64,000 bases of DNA. Origin: Shewanella decolorationis S12. Its GTDB lineage: Bacteria > Pseudomonadota > Gammaproteobacteria > Enterobacterales > Shewanellaceae. How positions within the stretch are numbered: position 1 is the stretch's first letter; every line of letters starts with the position of its first letter. Shown piece after piece: positions 28,222 to 37,905 of this stretch. Below the pieces are notes generated by a model. It did not search any database. It worked only from the letters and a program-made list of their open reading frames with translations, and was not told where the DNA came from. The translations under genes and the position numbers were made by a program. The stretch lies in contig NZ_AXZL01000073.1 in the NCBI RefSeq assembly GCF_000485795.1, positions 1 to 64,000 of the forward strand, in the 5' to 3' direction.

Positions 28222-29802
28222 ATGCGTGTGGCGTTAGTCTTAAAAAAACTCCAGCTGATCTATGTGCCCTTTATACTGCTTTGCCTGTCATATGTCTCAG
28301 GTTACAGCTTGCTCCATTGGTTATTGCTTATTAAGTTCCAACTGCTAAGCATCGACGAATCGATTATTAATTTCTGGCTGCCGCTGATATTGCCTTGGAC
28401 CTTGCTGTTTTTCTACTTAAGACCGCGGCTTAAGTTATTCCGCTTTACCAAGAGTAATAGCCGTTTTATCTATTTTGTGATTGCCGTGCTGTTACTGGCC
28501 GTGCCCACTATCGTGGCGCAGGAATACCTTAATAGCGCAACGGGCAAGTTGACTCAACTCGAGTCCATCAATGGGCTATTGCACCAACCTCAGACCAAGT
28601 ATTACCAATTAAATCAGTTTTATATCGATAAAAAACACATAGGTGTGCAGCGTAATATTGAGCCGATAGGCAAGGGCAACAGTGAGCTGCGAATGAGCCT
28701 GTATATTGCGATGCCAATTTTCGCTAAACGCAATGAGAGTTGGCGGGTCGGTGCTAAGGCCTTGGCATGGTATGGCAAAGTCTATGAGAAAACGATCAGT
28801 AATAGACTGGAACCGCAGGAGAAAGAAGCTCTATTTCAAGAATTTATTCATCATAGTCAGCAAGCGTTTAATGCATTTAAGCCCGATGAATTTGTCTATC
28901 TTGACCGTATCGGTCCGTCAACCCGCTACACTCAACTACTCAGTGCTGCCCAAAAAAGCTCAGTCTACTTCGAGGGTTATCAAACCGTCTTGATGCCTGT
29001 GAATCAACCCTTCGAGGCGCGTAATGGTCATAAACTGGCGTGGATTATCGCTTGGTTAAGCTTTGGAGCCATTCTGTGGTTGTTGATGAGTCTGATGCTA
29101 AAGCTAGATGAGACAAAGCTTGCATCGAAGCCTTTGGCTACTCAGCTGAGTATGGCGAAACCAATGGCTGAGCTTTATGGCTTTTTGGCCGAATTTAAGC
29201 CTCGGCCGGGCTTTGTTATCACGCCTATCTTGCTCTATATCAATGCCTTGATATTTATGTTAATGGCCTTTGCCAGCCAGCATTTTATCGCTTTACCAAA
29301 CAGTGTGTTACTCGATTGGGGCGCAAACCTTCGGCAGTTGGTGCTTGAGCAACAAGTTTGGCGTTTAATCAGCAATATGTTTTTGCATGGCGGCCTGATG
29401 CATTTGGTTTTTAACTTATATGGGCTGTTTTTTGCGGGGATGTTTTTGGAGCCTCTGCTGGGCAAATGGCGTTTACTTGGGGTTTATTTGTGCTGTGGCT
29501 TAGTGGCGAGCATGGCCAGCATTGGTTGGTATGAGGCGACGATCAGTATCGGAGCCTCGGGCGCCATCATGGGGCTATTTGGGGTGTTAATGATGTGGAT
29601 ATGGTTGGGCTTATTGCCCTTGGCGGACAATATGCCACTTGCCCTGAATCTCACTCTATTTGTTACTGTAAGTCTTGTAATGGGGCTTTTGGGTGGGGTG
29701 GATAATGCCGCGCACCTTGGCGGTTTGGGCTGTGGATTGTTGCTTGGGAGCTTGTTACGGCCAAATAAGGTGCAACCGCAGGCCAATAAAAAGCCGAGGT
29801 AA
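28222..29802 (+). CDS. Rhomboid-family intramembrane serine protease, large form
   Basis: This 526-residue membrane protein has about three N-terminal hydrophobic helices (10-100) and a soluble domain (about 105-265). A further helix follows, then a C-terminal rhomboid core of about six helices. The catalytic dyad is visible: Ser about 443 in GASGAIMG and His about 497 in AAHLGGLGCG. The conserved HGGLMHLVFNLYGLF and the loop EPLLGKWRLL are also rhomboid features. It is much longer than a rhombosortase, so it is not an obvious partner for the GlyGly-CTERM protease at 9.3 kb. The substrate is unknown. Confidence 0.88.
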   Translation: MRVALVLKKLQLIYVPFILLCLSYVSGYSLLHWLLLIKFQLLSIDESIINFWLPLILPWTLLFFYLRPRLKLFRFTKSNSRFIYFVIAVLLLAVPTIVAQEYLNSATGKLTQLESINGLLHQPQTKYYQLNQFYIDKKHIGVQRNIEPIGKGNSELRMSLYIAMPIFAKRNESWRVGAKALAWYGKVYEKTISNRLEPQEKEALFQEFIHHSQQAFNAFKPDEFVYLDRIGPSTRYTQLLSAAQKSSVYFEGYQTVLMPVNQPFEARNGHKLAWIIAWLSFGAILWLLMSLMLKLDETKLASKPLATQLSMAKPMAELYGFLAEFKPRPGFVITPILLYINALIFMLMAFASQHFIALPNSVLLDWGANLRQLVLEQQVWRLISNMFLHGGLMHLVFNLYGLFFAGMFLEPLLGKWRLLGVYLCCGLVASMASIGWYEATISIGASGAIMGLFGVLMMWIWLGLLPLADNMPLALNLTLFVTVSLVMGLLGGVDNAAHLGGLGCGLLLGSLLRPNKVQPQANKKPR

Positions 29803-29815
29803 ATCCTCGGCTAAT
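29789..29815 (-). terminator. Intrinsic terminator for the ChaA-like gene, overlapping the rhomboid stop
   Basis: The hairpin agccgagg (29792-29799) / cctcggct (29805-29812) carries a T-run on its minus-strand side. It therefore terminates the convergent gene ending at 29844. The rhomboid stop codon (29800-29802) sits in the loop. Confidence 0.75.
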
Positions 29816-29843
29816 GGGTTTTACTATTGAATGTAAAGGGTAT

Positions 29844-30941
29844 TTAGGCGTGCTCAAACATCAGGAAAAGGTACACAATAAACAGCACTATATGCGTCGC
29901 CCCATGGAGTGCATTAGTTCGACCACTGCTAAAACTGACTTTGCAGACCATTAAACTGGTGGCTAAAAGCACCATATCCGCCGCAGAAAGGCCTAAGTGT
30001 ACCTCTTGATTTATCACACTTCCGATAATCAATACTGCCGGCACTGTGAGTGCAATGGTGGCGAGCACTGAACCAAAATAGAGGTTCATCGCCCGCTGCA
30101 GTTGATTGTTGATCGCAGCCTTAAAACCACCCACGGCCTCTGGAGATAAGATTAAACAGGCGACAATAAAGCCGCCCAGTGCTGGCGGCGCACCGAGTGA
30201 TGCCACGCTGTAATTGATTGGCATCGCAAGGGTTTTGGCGAGCAGAATCACCACCAGCAAATAACCAATCAACAGCACTGTGTGGTAGATATTGCTACGC
30301 AGTATGCCGTGATGCTCTTCGTGGTCCTCGTGGTCGGCATCTACAAAGAAGTGGCTATGGCTCTTAGTTTGGATCACCAAAAAGATACCATAGAGCAAAA
30401 TTGAGATGATGATCAGCATCCAAGACATGGGCTTGGACATGCTGCCAATGGTGCCGCCCTCGGTAAAGTTAGGTAGCACTAAACAGAGTAGGGCGAGGGG
30501 AATAATCGCCACTAGATAGGATTTCACCCCATCCAAATTAAAGTGCTGGGTATGATAGCGCCAGCCGCCAAGTAGCAATGTGATACCGACTAAGCCATTG
30601 GTAATAATCATGACTACGGCAAACATAGTATCCCGAGCCATGACGGGGTTGGGTTCGCCCGTTAACATCACTGAAGAAATCATCACCACTTCGAGCGAAA
30701 TCACCGACAGGGTTAAAATCAAGGTGCCGTAAGGGTCTCCGAGCTTGATGGCAAGCGCATCCGAGTGACGCACCACGGAGAAAATAGCCCAAGTCACTAC
30801 GCCTAAGAGGGCGAGTGAAACGGGAATATAGGTTGAGAGTGCCGTGCCATCGGCGAGCAAACTATCACCGCCCGTCTTGAAGAATACTAATGTGAGTATT
30901 CCGAGCAGTAGGGCAAATTCGTCTTTGATAAATGTCTTCAT
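29844..30941 (-). CDS. ChaA-like calcium/sodium:proton antiporter
   Basis: This is a membrane protein of 365 residues with about 11 helices. Two homologous CaCA-type repeats carry acidic motifs: LSVISLEVVMISSVML in the first half and CLILSPEAVGGFKAA in the second. A His/Asp/Glu-rich cytoplasmic loop (HSHFFVDADHEDHEEHHG) lies between the halves, as in ChaA exchangers. It is expected to extrude Ca2+, Na+ or K+ in exchange for protons. The ATG at 30941 is preferred to a TTG at 30956. Confidence 0.85.
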   Translation of the reverse strand: MKTFIKDEFALLLGILTLVFFKTGGDSLLADGTALSTYIPVSLALLGVVTWAIFSVVRHSDALAIKLGDPYGTLILTLSVISLEVVMISSVMLTGEPNPVMARDTMFAVVMIITNGLVGITLLLGGWRYHTQHFNLDGVKSYLVAIIPLALLCLVLPNFTEGGTIGSMSKPMSWMLIIISILLYGIFLVIQTKSHSHFFVDADHEDHEEHHGILRSNIYHTVLLIGYLLVVILLAKTLAMPINYSVASLGAPPALGGFIVACLILSPEAVGGFKAAINNQLQRAMNLYFGSVLATIALTVPAVLIIGSVINQEVHLGLSAADMVLLATSLMVCKVSFSSGRTNALHGATHIVLFIVYLFLMFEHA

Positions 30942-31151
30942 AGGCAGTTGATCCAAAGCGGAAAAAGGCCGTTAGTATAGACATTGGTTATGGCACACTT
31001 TGCATGAATAATCCTTTAGATTTGGGGTTAGGCATAAAATTTTGAGCGAGATCGCTTTTTTATTCAAAACCCCAGTGTTCGGCTAATACCTTTGACTTAG
31101 CTGATGTTGCGCGCAGATTTAGGCAAGTCGCATACAGGCTTAGACCGTGCC

Positions 31152-33464
31152 TTAGCCATGGTGCTCAGTATTAATTAACTTGCCGAGCTGATCGTAATTA
31201 TTCCAATCCCCCGCTTGGCGGTCAGCTATGTAGCTGCCTTCACTGCGTTTTTCGCCATTAGGCCAAAACTGTTGCCATAAACCTTCCCTGCGATCCTTAA
31301 GGTAAGAGCCTTGTTCGGCGAGTTTACCGTTGGCGTGATAATAGCTGGCATTGCCTTCCTTCTGGCCTTTTAACCAAGTTTCGCTCAGTTTGGGTTTGCC
31401 ATTTTGATGGTATTCCCTGCGTTCGCCGTCGAGCTCGCCTTTTGTGTATTGTGCTTCGAGTTTTAGCTGGCCATTGCTGTAATATTCTTTGCTAGTGCCA
31501 TGTTGCTGATTATCTAAAAATTCGCTGCTGGCGGCTAAAATGCCATCCTCATACCAACTTTCCCACAGACCCGTTTGCTGACCTTTATCCATAGTGCCGC
31601 TGAGTTTGAGCTGGCCATTGTTTGGATAATATTCGGCATAGGTGCCTGTTTTATCATTGTTATCATAGGTTTCTAAGCGATAAACCACTTGCTTAAAGCT
31701 GTAGTACTCGCTGGTGCCATTACGTTTATTGTCCTTCCAATGGGTTTTCTGGCTGATATTACCCTCGGGAATTGCGCCATAGGTTGGATCTTTGGCTTCA
31801 TAGCGGTAATCAATCCAGAGACCCGTTTTTTGATTATCCTCGTATTGGCCGGTGACGCGGCGTCGACCTTGGTAATATTCGGCGTAATTGCCATTGAGTT
31901 TACCGTTAACAAAGGTCTGCTCTTTTTGTTTTTGCCCCTGCTGATATTGGATCCACAGCCCCTCTTTAACGCCGTTTTGGTAATCACCTTCCTCATTGAG
32001 ATCGCCATTGTAATACCAGCGACTAAAGTGGCCATCGATGGGATAGCTATTACTGTTATCGGGTTTTGTGCGGGCGTAATGGGCGAGCTCTCTGGGTTTG
32101 CCATTGTCGTAAAAGGATTCGTATTTACCAACCCAAGCGCCTTCGATACGCTCGCCTCGCTCATTGAGTGTGCCATCTTCATAGTAGGATTCGGAGCGGC
32201 CAGTGAGTTTGCCATCCACATAAACATCTAAGCTGCGAAGCTGGCCATTGGTGTGGTAACGGCGAAATTCTCCGTCCCGTTGACCTAGCTTCCATACCTC
32301 TGCGGTTTGCAGTTTACCGCCGTTATAGCGCTCAAAGACTCCATCCTTTAAGCCCATGTTGTAGCTGCTTTTTTCGATAAGATTACCGTCCGCATCGTAG
32401 CGTTCGGAGGGGCCATGCAACGGGTATTGACCATTATCGGCTAATTGCGAGTCCTGATAGGTTCGCAGCTCTTTAAGTTGGCCGTTGGAATGGAAATACT
32501 TTTGCGTGCCAGCGAGCATATCCTGCTTGTAGTTCAAATCGCTGGTCAGTACACCTTCGAGGTTAAAATACTGCTGACGTCCCTCTAACACATCGTTGAG
32601 GTATTGCTCCTCCACTTGGAGTTTACCCAGTTCATTGAATTGCTGACATTTACCATGGCGCAGCCCCGCCTGATAGTGGCACAGGCTTGCCAGTTCGCCA
32701 TTGGGATAAAAGGTGCGTTCTTCACCCTCGAGTTTATCGAGATTAAACTGGCTGGCACTGGCCTTAGTGCCATCGTCGAAAAAGGTTTCCCATAACCCTT
32801 GGCGGCGACCGTCGGCATCAAAACGCCCATTAACCACAATCTGGCCTTCGGAGTTTTGTTCAAGATAGGGGCCGGTGAGTTGGTTGTTGGCGTAGGTTTG
32901 GCTCTGGGATAGGGTGCCGTTTTCATAAAAGCTTTCCCATTTGCCATGGCGTAGGTTATCAAGATAGCTTTCTTGCGCCTGCAATTTACCGCTGGGGAAG
33001 AAGCGCTTAACTTGGGACTTTTGACCATTTTTATAGAGGGTGCTTTGGGTAACGTTGCCTGTGGCACTAAATTCCTTCCATTCGCCAACGGGGACACCCT
33101 TGGCAAATTGTTGCTCCTCGGTTAGGGTGCCATCTAAATCGAACAGTCGCCAGGTGCCATCTTGGTAACCCAGTTGATAGTTACCTTCGACGATTCTACT
33201 GTTATTACTATGAAATACCTGCCATTTCCCATTCGGTATTCCCTGCGAAAATTGCCCTAAGGTATAACCTTGGTTATCGCGGACAATGGCGATATCACCA
33301 TTTAAGGGCATGCCCGTGGCGAGATTGTAATAGCTGGGTATGCCGTCCTGCTGACGGATTTCGACCATCATGGAGGAGAGGTTTTGCGCCGCCTGTGCAT
33401 AGGCACAAACTAGACTGGTTCCGGCAATGCCGAGGCTAATAAAGCGAAATGGCGTGTTGTACAT
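31152..33464 (-). CDS. Exported MORN/YwqK-repeat protein
   Basis: This 770-residue protein has a signal peptide (cleavage near AQAAQ, about residue 26). The rest is almost entirely a tandem array of about 23-25-residue MORN/YwqK-like units of the form YxNGxL...YxxGxxxGxW. The array predicts a long beta-hairpin solenoid in the periplasm or at the surface. AAAGGA precedes the ATG. It is the last gene of a three-gene minus-strand operon with another MORN protein and a lipoprotein. The automatic label 'YwqK antitoxin' would be a family name only; no toxin is seen. Confidence 0.8.
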   Translation of the reverse strand: MYNTPFRFISLGIAGTSLVCAYAQAAQNLSSMMVEIRQQDGIPSYYNLATGMPLNGDIAIVRDNQGYTLGQFSQGIPNGKWQVFHSNNSRIVEGNYQLGYQDGTWRLFDLDGTLTEEQQFAKGVPVGEWKEFSATGNVTQSTLYKNGQKSQVKRFFPSGKLQAQESYLDNLRHGKWESFYENGTLSQSQTYANNQLTGPYLEQNSEGQIVVNGRFDADGRRQGLWETFFDDGTKASASQFNLDKLEGEERTFYPNGELASLCHYQAGLRHGKCQQFNELGKLQVEEQYLNDVLEGRQQYFNLEGVLTSDLNYKQDMLAGTQKYFHSNGQLKELRTYQDSQLADNGQYPLHGPSERYDADGNLIEKSSYNMGLKDGVFERYNGGKLQTAEVWKLGQRDGEFRRYHTNGQLRSLDVYVDGKLTGRSESYYEDGTLNERGERIEGAWVGKYESFYDNGKPRELAHYARTKPDNSNSYPIDGHFSRWYYNGDLNEEGDYQNGVKEGLWIQYQQGQKQKEQTFVNGKLNGNYAEYYQGRRRVTGQYEDNQKTGLWIDYRYEAKDPTYGAIPEGNISQKTHWKDNKRNGTSEYYSFKQVVYRLETYDNNDKTGTYAEYYPNNGQLKLSGTMDKGQQTGLWESWYEDGILAASSEFLDNQQHGTSKEYYSNGQLKLEAQYTKGELDGERREYHQNGKPKLSETWLKGQKEGNASYYHANGKLAEQGSYLKDRREGLWQQFWPNGEKRSEGSYIADRQAGDWNNYDQLGKLINTEHHG

Positions 33465-33620
33465 GCTGATCCTTTGCTCTGGGTCTTAGGGCCGCTTAAT
33501 AGCGGCCAGTATAAGAATCCTAACGTTTACATAATGTTGATGCTGTGCACTTTGGTCGAGTGTACAGCACGTCAGTGTACGCGAATGGCGTTAAGCTAAA
33601 CAGCTTACAGCCACAGGCTA

Positions 33621-35354
33621 TTAATAAAAGGGAAAGACGTTATCTTCAACCGATAAGGCTGGCGGCGGAGTTTCCTGATTTAAAAACTGGCCATGATTGT
33701 AATGATTCATCACCCGTATCCAGCCATGTTCATCAAATTCGTATTGCTTACCGTGTAGCTTACCTTGGTCGTCATAGTTGGCAATTTCGAGCACATAATC
33801 TTCTGGTGAGCGCAGTTCCCAATGGCCGACTTGTTTGCCCTGCTCAAAACGGCCATGCCAAGAGCGTCTTTCAGGATTCGGCCTTGGGCGATATTGGAAT
33901 TCGTTATCGGTAAATATCCAATCACCCTCACGCAGGTCATTACGGTATTCGCCTTTTTCATACACTTGGCCGTTACTGGCGTAACGCTGGACTAATCCAT
34001 CGGGTTTGCCATGTTTAAAGTGCATGGACTCAAGCAACTGACCAGAGTTGGTCTTGTTGAGGTATTCACCGTGGAGCTCACCATTATCATCGTGGCTATA
34101 GGTGAGGGTGGCGTCGTCCTGAAATTTCTTCCAAGTGCCTGCTTGTTTATCTTTGGCATATTGACCTTGCTCTACCAGCTGACTTTTGCCTGTGGCTGGC
34201 TCAATTTTCACCGTCTCATAGGCGCCTTCACGCTTACCCGCCTGATAATATTCGCGGGAGAGGGTGATGACATCGTTGTAGTCGAAGGATTTGATCTGTA
34301 AGCCATTCAATTGCTTATTGAGTCGTTCTTGGCGCTCGATTAACAAACCTTTTTTAAAGGTTTCGGAAAGCGACCAGTTTTTGAGTTTGTCCTCTTCTTG
34401 AGTCTCAATCAGTTGGCCATCACGATAGCGCTGCTGTTTGCGATAAACCCAGCGATTCCCTTGGTATTTGCTGTCGGTGGTGCGTTTAATCTCACCCTTG
34501 TCATCGTATTCGATAGCCTGGATGACATCGCCCTTATCGTTGGTGACTTCCTTTAATTTTATCTGGCCATTTTCAAAATAAGTAAGCTGCTCACCAACCT
34601 TATAATTCTGTTGATATTGAAAGTGTTGCTTTACCTTACCATTGTCAAAATAGGCAAAATAGTCGCCGTGTTTTTTATCCTTAAACCACTCTTGGGTGGA
34701 GATGACTTGCCCATTCAGTCCCCAAGTGGTCTCTGTGCCTTGCAGTAGGCCATCAACCTTATGCTCCTCTCGATTGAGCTTGCCTAGGTTAAAATATTGG
34801 CTCACACAGGTAGGGTCATGGCAGATTTTGGCGGTGACTTCACCTTCTGGTCCAAAATGTTCGCTGATGCCGACTTCTTGGCCATCTTTAAAGGTGGTTT
34901 TGTAGCGGATATTGCCGCCATTCCAATAACCCGTTTCTAGGCCTTGTTTCACACCATTTTCATAGTGTGACTCAGTATATAATTGGCCAGTGGCTATGTA
35001 CTTTTTGATTACGCCATCGAGCTGGCCCTGCCCGTTACGAAAGCCCTGTTCGTAGGGTTTTCCATCGTCGAAGTTACATTGATAAGGCCCGCGAAATTGC
35101 TCGCTGGTAAGTGCCTTACCGATATTTTTATCGGCGATGGCCGTTGAGCAGAAAAGCCTATTCTTTTCTTTGTAGTAAACCTCGACCTTGTAGTAGCCAT
35201 CAGTCAGATCAACGGGTTGCTCAAAATAGTACAGAGCCTGTTTTTCATCCTTGATGACATTCCAGTGGGCATCGAGTAATACCTTTTCCGCATTGGCATG
35301 GGTACTGATAAGTACGAGTGCTCCTAGGAGCAGTTTTACAGTAAATGGACGCAT
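33621..35354 (-). CDS. Exported MORN/YwqK-repeat protein (shorter paralogue)
   Basis: This 577-residue protein has a signal peptide ending in ANA (about residue 22). A non-repeat N-terminal region of about 90 residues contains two cysteines (LFCSTA, PYQCNF). About 18 MORN-type units follow (GQLYTESHYENGVKQGLETGYWNGG and similar, in shorter pieces). A Pro-rich end reads TPPPALSVEDNVFPFY. A strong AAGGAG lies 6-11 bases before the ATG and 9 bases separate it from the upstream lipoprotein gene, so the two are cotranscribed. It is paralogous to the 770-residue protein downstream. Confidence 0.8.
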   Translation of the reverse strand: MRPFTVKLLLGALVLISTHANAEKVLLDAHWNVIKDEKQALYYFEQPVDLTDGYYKVEVYYKEKNRLFCSTAIADKNIGKALTSEQFRGPYQCNFDDGKPYEQGFRNGQGQLDGVIKKYIATGQLYTESHYENGVKQGLETGYWNGGNIRYKTTFKDGQEVGISEHFGPEGEVTAKICHDPTCVSQYFNLGKLNREEHKVDGLLQGTETTWGLNGQVISTQEWFKDKKHGDYFAYFDNGKVKQHFQYQQNYKVGEQLTYFENGQIKLKEVTNDKGDVIQAIEYDDKGEIKRTTDSKYQGNRWVYRKQQRYRDGQLIETQEEDKLKNWSLSETFKKGLLIERQERLNKQLNGLQIKSFDYNDVITLSREYYQAGKREGAYETVKIEPATGKSQLVEQGQYAKDKQAGTWKKFQDDATLTYSHDDNGELHGEYLNKTNSGQLLESMHFKHGKPDGLVQRYASNGQVYEKGEYRNDLREGDWIFTDNEFQYRPRPNPERRSWHGRFEQGKQVGHWELRSPEDYVLEIANYDDQGKLHGKQYEFDEHGWIRVMNHYNHGQFLNQETPPPALSVEDNVFPFY

Positions 35355-35363
35355 AACCGCTCC

Positions 35364-37634
35364 TTAAGGCAAAGGTTTAAAGGTGAATTCATAGGGAATA
35401 TCGACAGCATCTTGGGAGATCGTCATATAACTCACCTTAGCCGCGGCGCCTATAACACTTAAATAGCGGCCGTCGACCAGCACCTCGTTAATTCGCTGCT
35501 CAGTGTTTTCGGGGAGTCGAATGGTTAATGGCTTACCTTGGGCATCTTCGACCTTAAAGTAATTGTTAAGATCGCTACTCGGCTCATTGCCATATCCGGT
35601 TTGCGTAAGCCAAGACTGTAAATCGATTAACCAAGGGCGGTGAGTGGCGGGCAGCACCAGCGGTTGCCAATGGATATCACCTTGGCAGCGGATCTTGCCC
35701 TTGATCTGCTTATCGTAGAAAAACTGCCGTACATGATCCGGAGTCATCAAAATATAGGCGGCACCGTTTGGGCCATTGGGAGCAAACTGCCAAGTGACGG
35801 GATTTTTACCCTCATTAAATCCTTGTTCTATTTCAGGTTTACAGGCGGTTGCCAAAGCAGCTGACATGGGAATATACAGATTATTCCCATTATCAGTCAC
35901 AGGTTTTATCCCTTGGATGGTATTGACCTCATTTTTCGCGCTATCGAGAGCCGGATTGCTGAAGCTGCCTAGGCTAGCGTTACCAAATTCGGTGGGAGGA
36001 TTCGCCAGATTTTTGTTGTACTCGGTAAATTGTACAAAGCGAATCGTCTTGGTTTGAGTCAACTCCGGCTGGGGTTGTTGCTCGATTAACACCACAGTTT
36101 TGGGGATCTCATCGAGCTTAAGTAAAAGCGAGTTGTTGGTGAGGTGATGGCTGTCATCGGCCCCAATCAATTGTTCTAGCAGCTCCTTTTCCGTCGCCGT
36201 TAGCCAAGAGGGATAATTACCTTCACGACGGCCCTCAGCTATCATGCCTTTAAACTGTTGAAAAGGCATATTAATAGTTTGAACCTCACTCTGCCTTGAG
36301 ATGACTTTAAACAGCTTTTCCTCGGCATCGAGCACTTGGATTGTTAGGCTGGCATCGCCAAAGGTGTAGGGTTTTGCTACCAGTTCATCCCACGACTTTT
36401 CGACGATATTATTCGTTTGTGGGATAAGCGTCAGCTTGGCATTAATATGGTCTATCTGCTTGAGTTTATTCGCGGTGTTATCCCAACCTGTAGCAATAAT
36501 ATCGGTTGAAGACTCAATTGAGGGATTGTAATTCCTCGCCCAACCTTTGCCATGCTGCCAGAAGTGAATGTCAATCGCTTTGCCGTTAGCATCATAGGCG
36601 CTTAAGTCTTCATAACGCACATCGGCGGCCACATATTGTGGACTCAAATTGTGCACAAAGTGCAATTGCAAATCTTCAGGGGTATCAGTGCCCCAAGGGC
36701 CAACATTATCTAAAATACCTTGTTGCTCAGGTAATAAGGATTTAATAAATGCCTCGTCATTAGGGCGATATTGCTGCGGTACCTCGCTAATGCGGTACAA
36801 CTCCTTTTGCCTATCATCCCTATCGCGCTCAGCATCAAATCTATCATCGGCATGCCAAAGCGTGCTCATGATATAGGGTCTATCCTTAGGCGCCATCACG
36901 GTACGGTGGGTGAAGGTACTCCCTTGACGCTCTTCCCGTTGAAAAAACGCCATGCTCTCTAACCAACCGGTTTTGCGGTTCACTTCGAACTTGCCGAAGG
37001 CCTTATACTTGCCTTTTTCACCTTGTAATACGGCGACCAACTTATCTTCGCTGACCTGCTCAACCGTCCAAGTTAAGCGCGCATCCATGGGCGCGCTAGT
37101 GCTAAATCCCACGCGAGGCTCAAGCGAGATAGGCAAGGTTGGGGCTTGTTTAAACAAGTTATTAAGATTCTGCCAGCGCTCAAATAACTCCTTGATTTCC
37201 TTTTGATCAATCTTGGCAATGGGGGTTAATTGGCGGACTTCACCATTGTTAAATTCCACCTTAAAGCCATCTTTAACCAACTGAACAATTTCATTGGATT
37301 TGGCTCTAGGGTCGATATTACTCACCGGAATTGGCATACCATAATCGCTAATTTGTAGCAGATTAGGTTGGATAAAAAAGCGGGCGTTATGGGTTAATGG
37401 CGTGGTTAAGCTGGCCGCCTTACCCTCTGCATCCTGCAATTGGTAATCCAGCAGCATTCTTGCCTGTAACACTTTACGGGTTTCGAAACCATCGTTAAGG
37501 CTTATGGTGGAAATAATCTGATACTCGCGCTCAGAGGGGATGCCCGCCGACGAGGAAGAAACGCTATTATCGCAAGCGGTTAACAGCGTGAGCGTGGCAG
37601 TAATGCAAATTATCCTACATATCCCTATAGCCAT
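35364..37634 (-). CDS. Uncharacterised lipoprotein heading the MORN operon
   Basis: This 756-residue protein has a lipoprotein signal (LLTAC, lipidated Cys21). Asp at +2 after the Cys is the inner-membrane retention signal in E. coli, suggesting it stays on the periplasmic face of the inner membrane. The mature region is mixed alpha/beta with no recognised motif. Two Cys pairs are possible (ATACKPE, IRCQGD). GGAG lies 7 bases before the ATG. It is the first gene of the operon with the two MORN proteins, so a shared complex or pathway is plausible. The family is not recognised. Confidence 0.75.
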   Translation of the reverse strand: MAIGICRIICITATLTLLTACDNSVSSSSAGIPSEREYQIISTISLNDGFETRKVLQARMLLDYQLQDAEGKAASLTTPLTHNARFFIQPNLLQISDYGMPIPVSNIDPRAKSNEIVQLVKDGFKVEFNNGEVRQLTPIAKIDQKEIKELFERWQNLNNLFKQAPTLPISLEPRVGFSTSAPMDARLTWTVEQVSEDKLVAVLQGEKGKYKAFGKFEVNRKTGWLESMAFFQREERQGSTFTHRTVMAPKDRPYIMSTLWHADDRFDAERDRDDRQKELYRISEVPQQYRPNDEAFIKSLLPEQQGILDNVGPWGTDTPEDLQLHFVHNLSPQYVAADVRYEDLSAYDANGKAIDIHFWQHGKGWARNYNPSIESSTDIIATGWDNTANKLKQIDHINAKLTLIPQTNNIVEKSWDELVAKPYTFGDASLTIQVLDAEEKLFKVISRQSEVQTINMPFQQFKGMIAEGRREGNYPSWLTATEKELLEQLIGADDSHHLTNNSLLLKLDEIPKTVVLIEQQPQPELTQTKTIRFVQFTEYNKNLANPPTEFGNASLGSFSNPALDSAKNEVNTIQGIKPVTDNGNNLYIPMSAALATACKPEIEQGFNEGKNPVTWQFAPNGPNGAAYILMTPDHVRQFFYDKQIKGKIRCQGDIHWQPLVLPATHRPWLIDLQSWLTQTGYGNEPSSDLNNYFKVEDAQGKPLTIRLPENTEQRINEVLVDGRYLSVIGAAAKVSYMTISQDAVDIPYEFTFKPLP

Positions 37635-37905
37635 CTGAACTCCATTAGTAACTTATGTTATTGAAATGTAAAAGTATTAATCTGTGGTTTGGCGACATTA
37701 TACACAAAAACGCCCCTAGGAAATAAAAAGCACACGCCAATATGGGAGCAAGATCAGTCATAAGTTTGGCTGATGAACTTCAGCCTAAGCTGAGAAAGCC
37801 GATTGCTCTAATCAGGCTTCATCCTTTACTCTTGTGAGCACAGCTAGATAACTCACAAGCTAGGGAAGATAAACCTGTGGTAGCTTGTTCAATGGAGAAA
37901 GAACG

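Noticed and set aside
28222-29802. Rhomboid protein as the rhombosortase for the GlyGly-CTERM protease
   Set aside because: It is far longer than rhombosortases, has an extra soluble domain, and is not adjacent to the substrate.
31689-32231. 180-codon plus-strand ORF inside the MORN gene (and 31673-32227, 32585-33106 on minus in another frame)
   Set aside because: These are shadows created by the repetitive codon pattern of the MORN units; the signal-peptide-bearing frame is the real one.
31152-35354. Toxin-antitoxin system (YwqK antitoxin label)
   Set aside because: Both proteins are exported repeat proteins and no toxin gene is adjacent; the label is only a family name.
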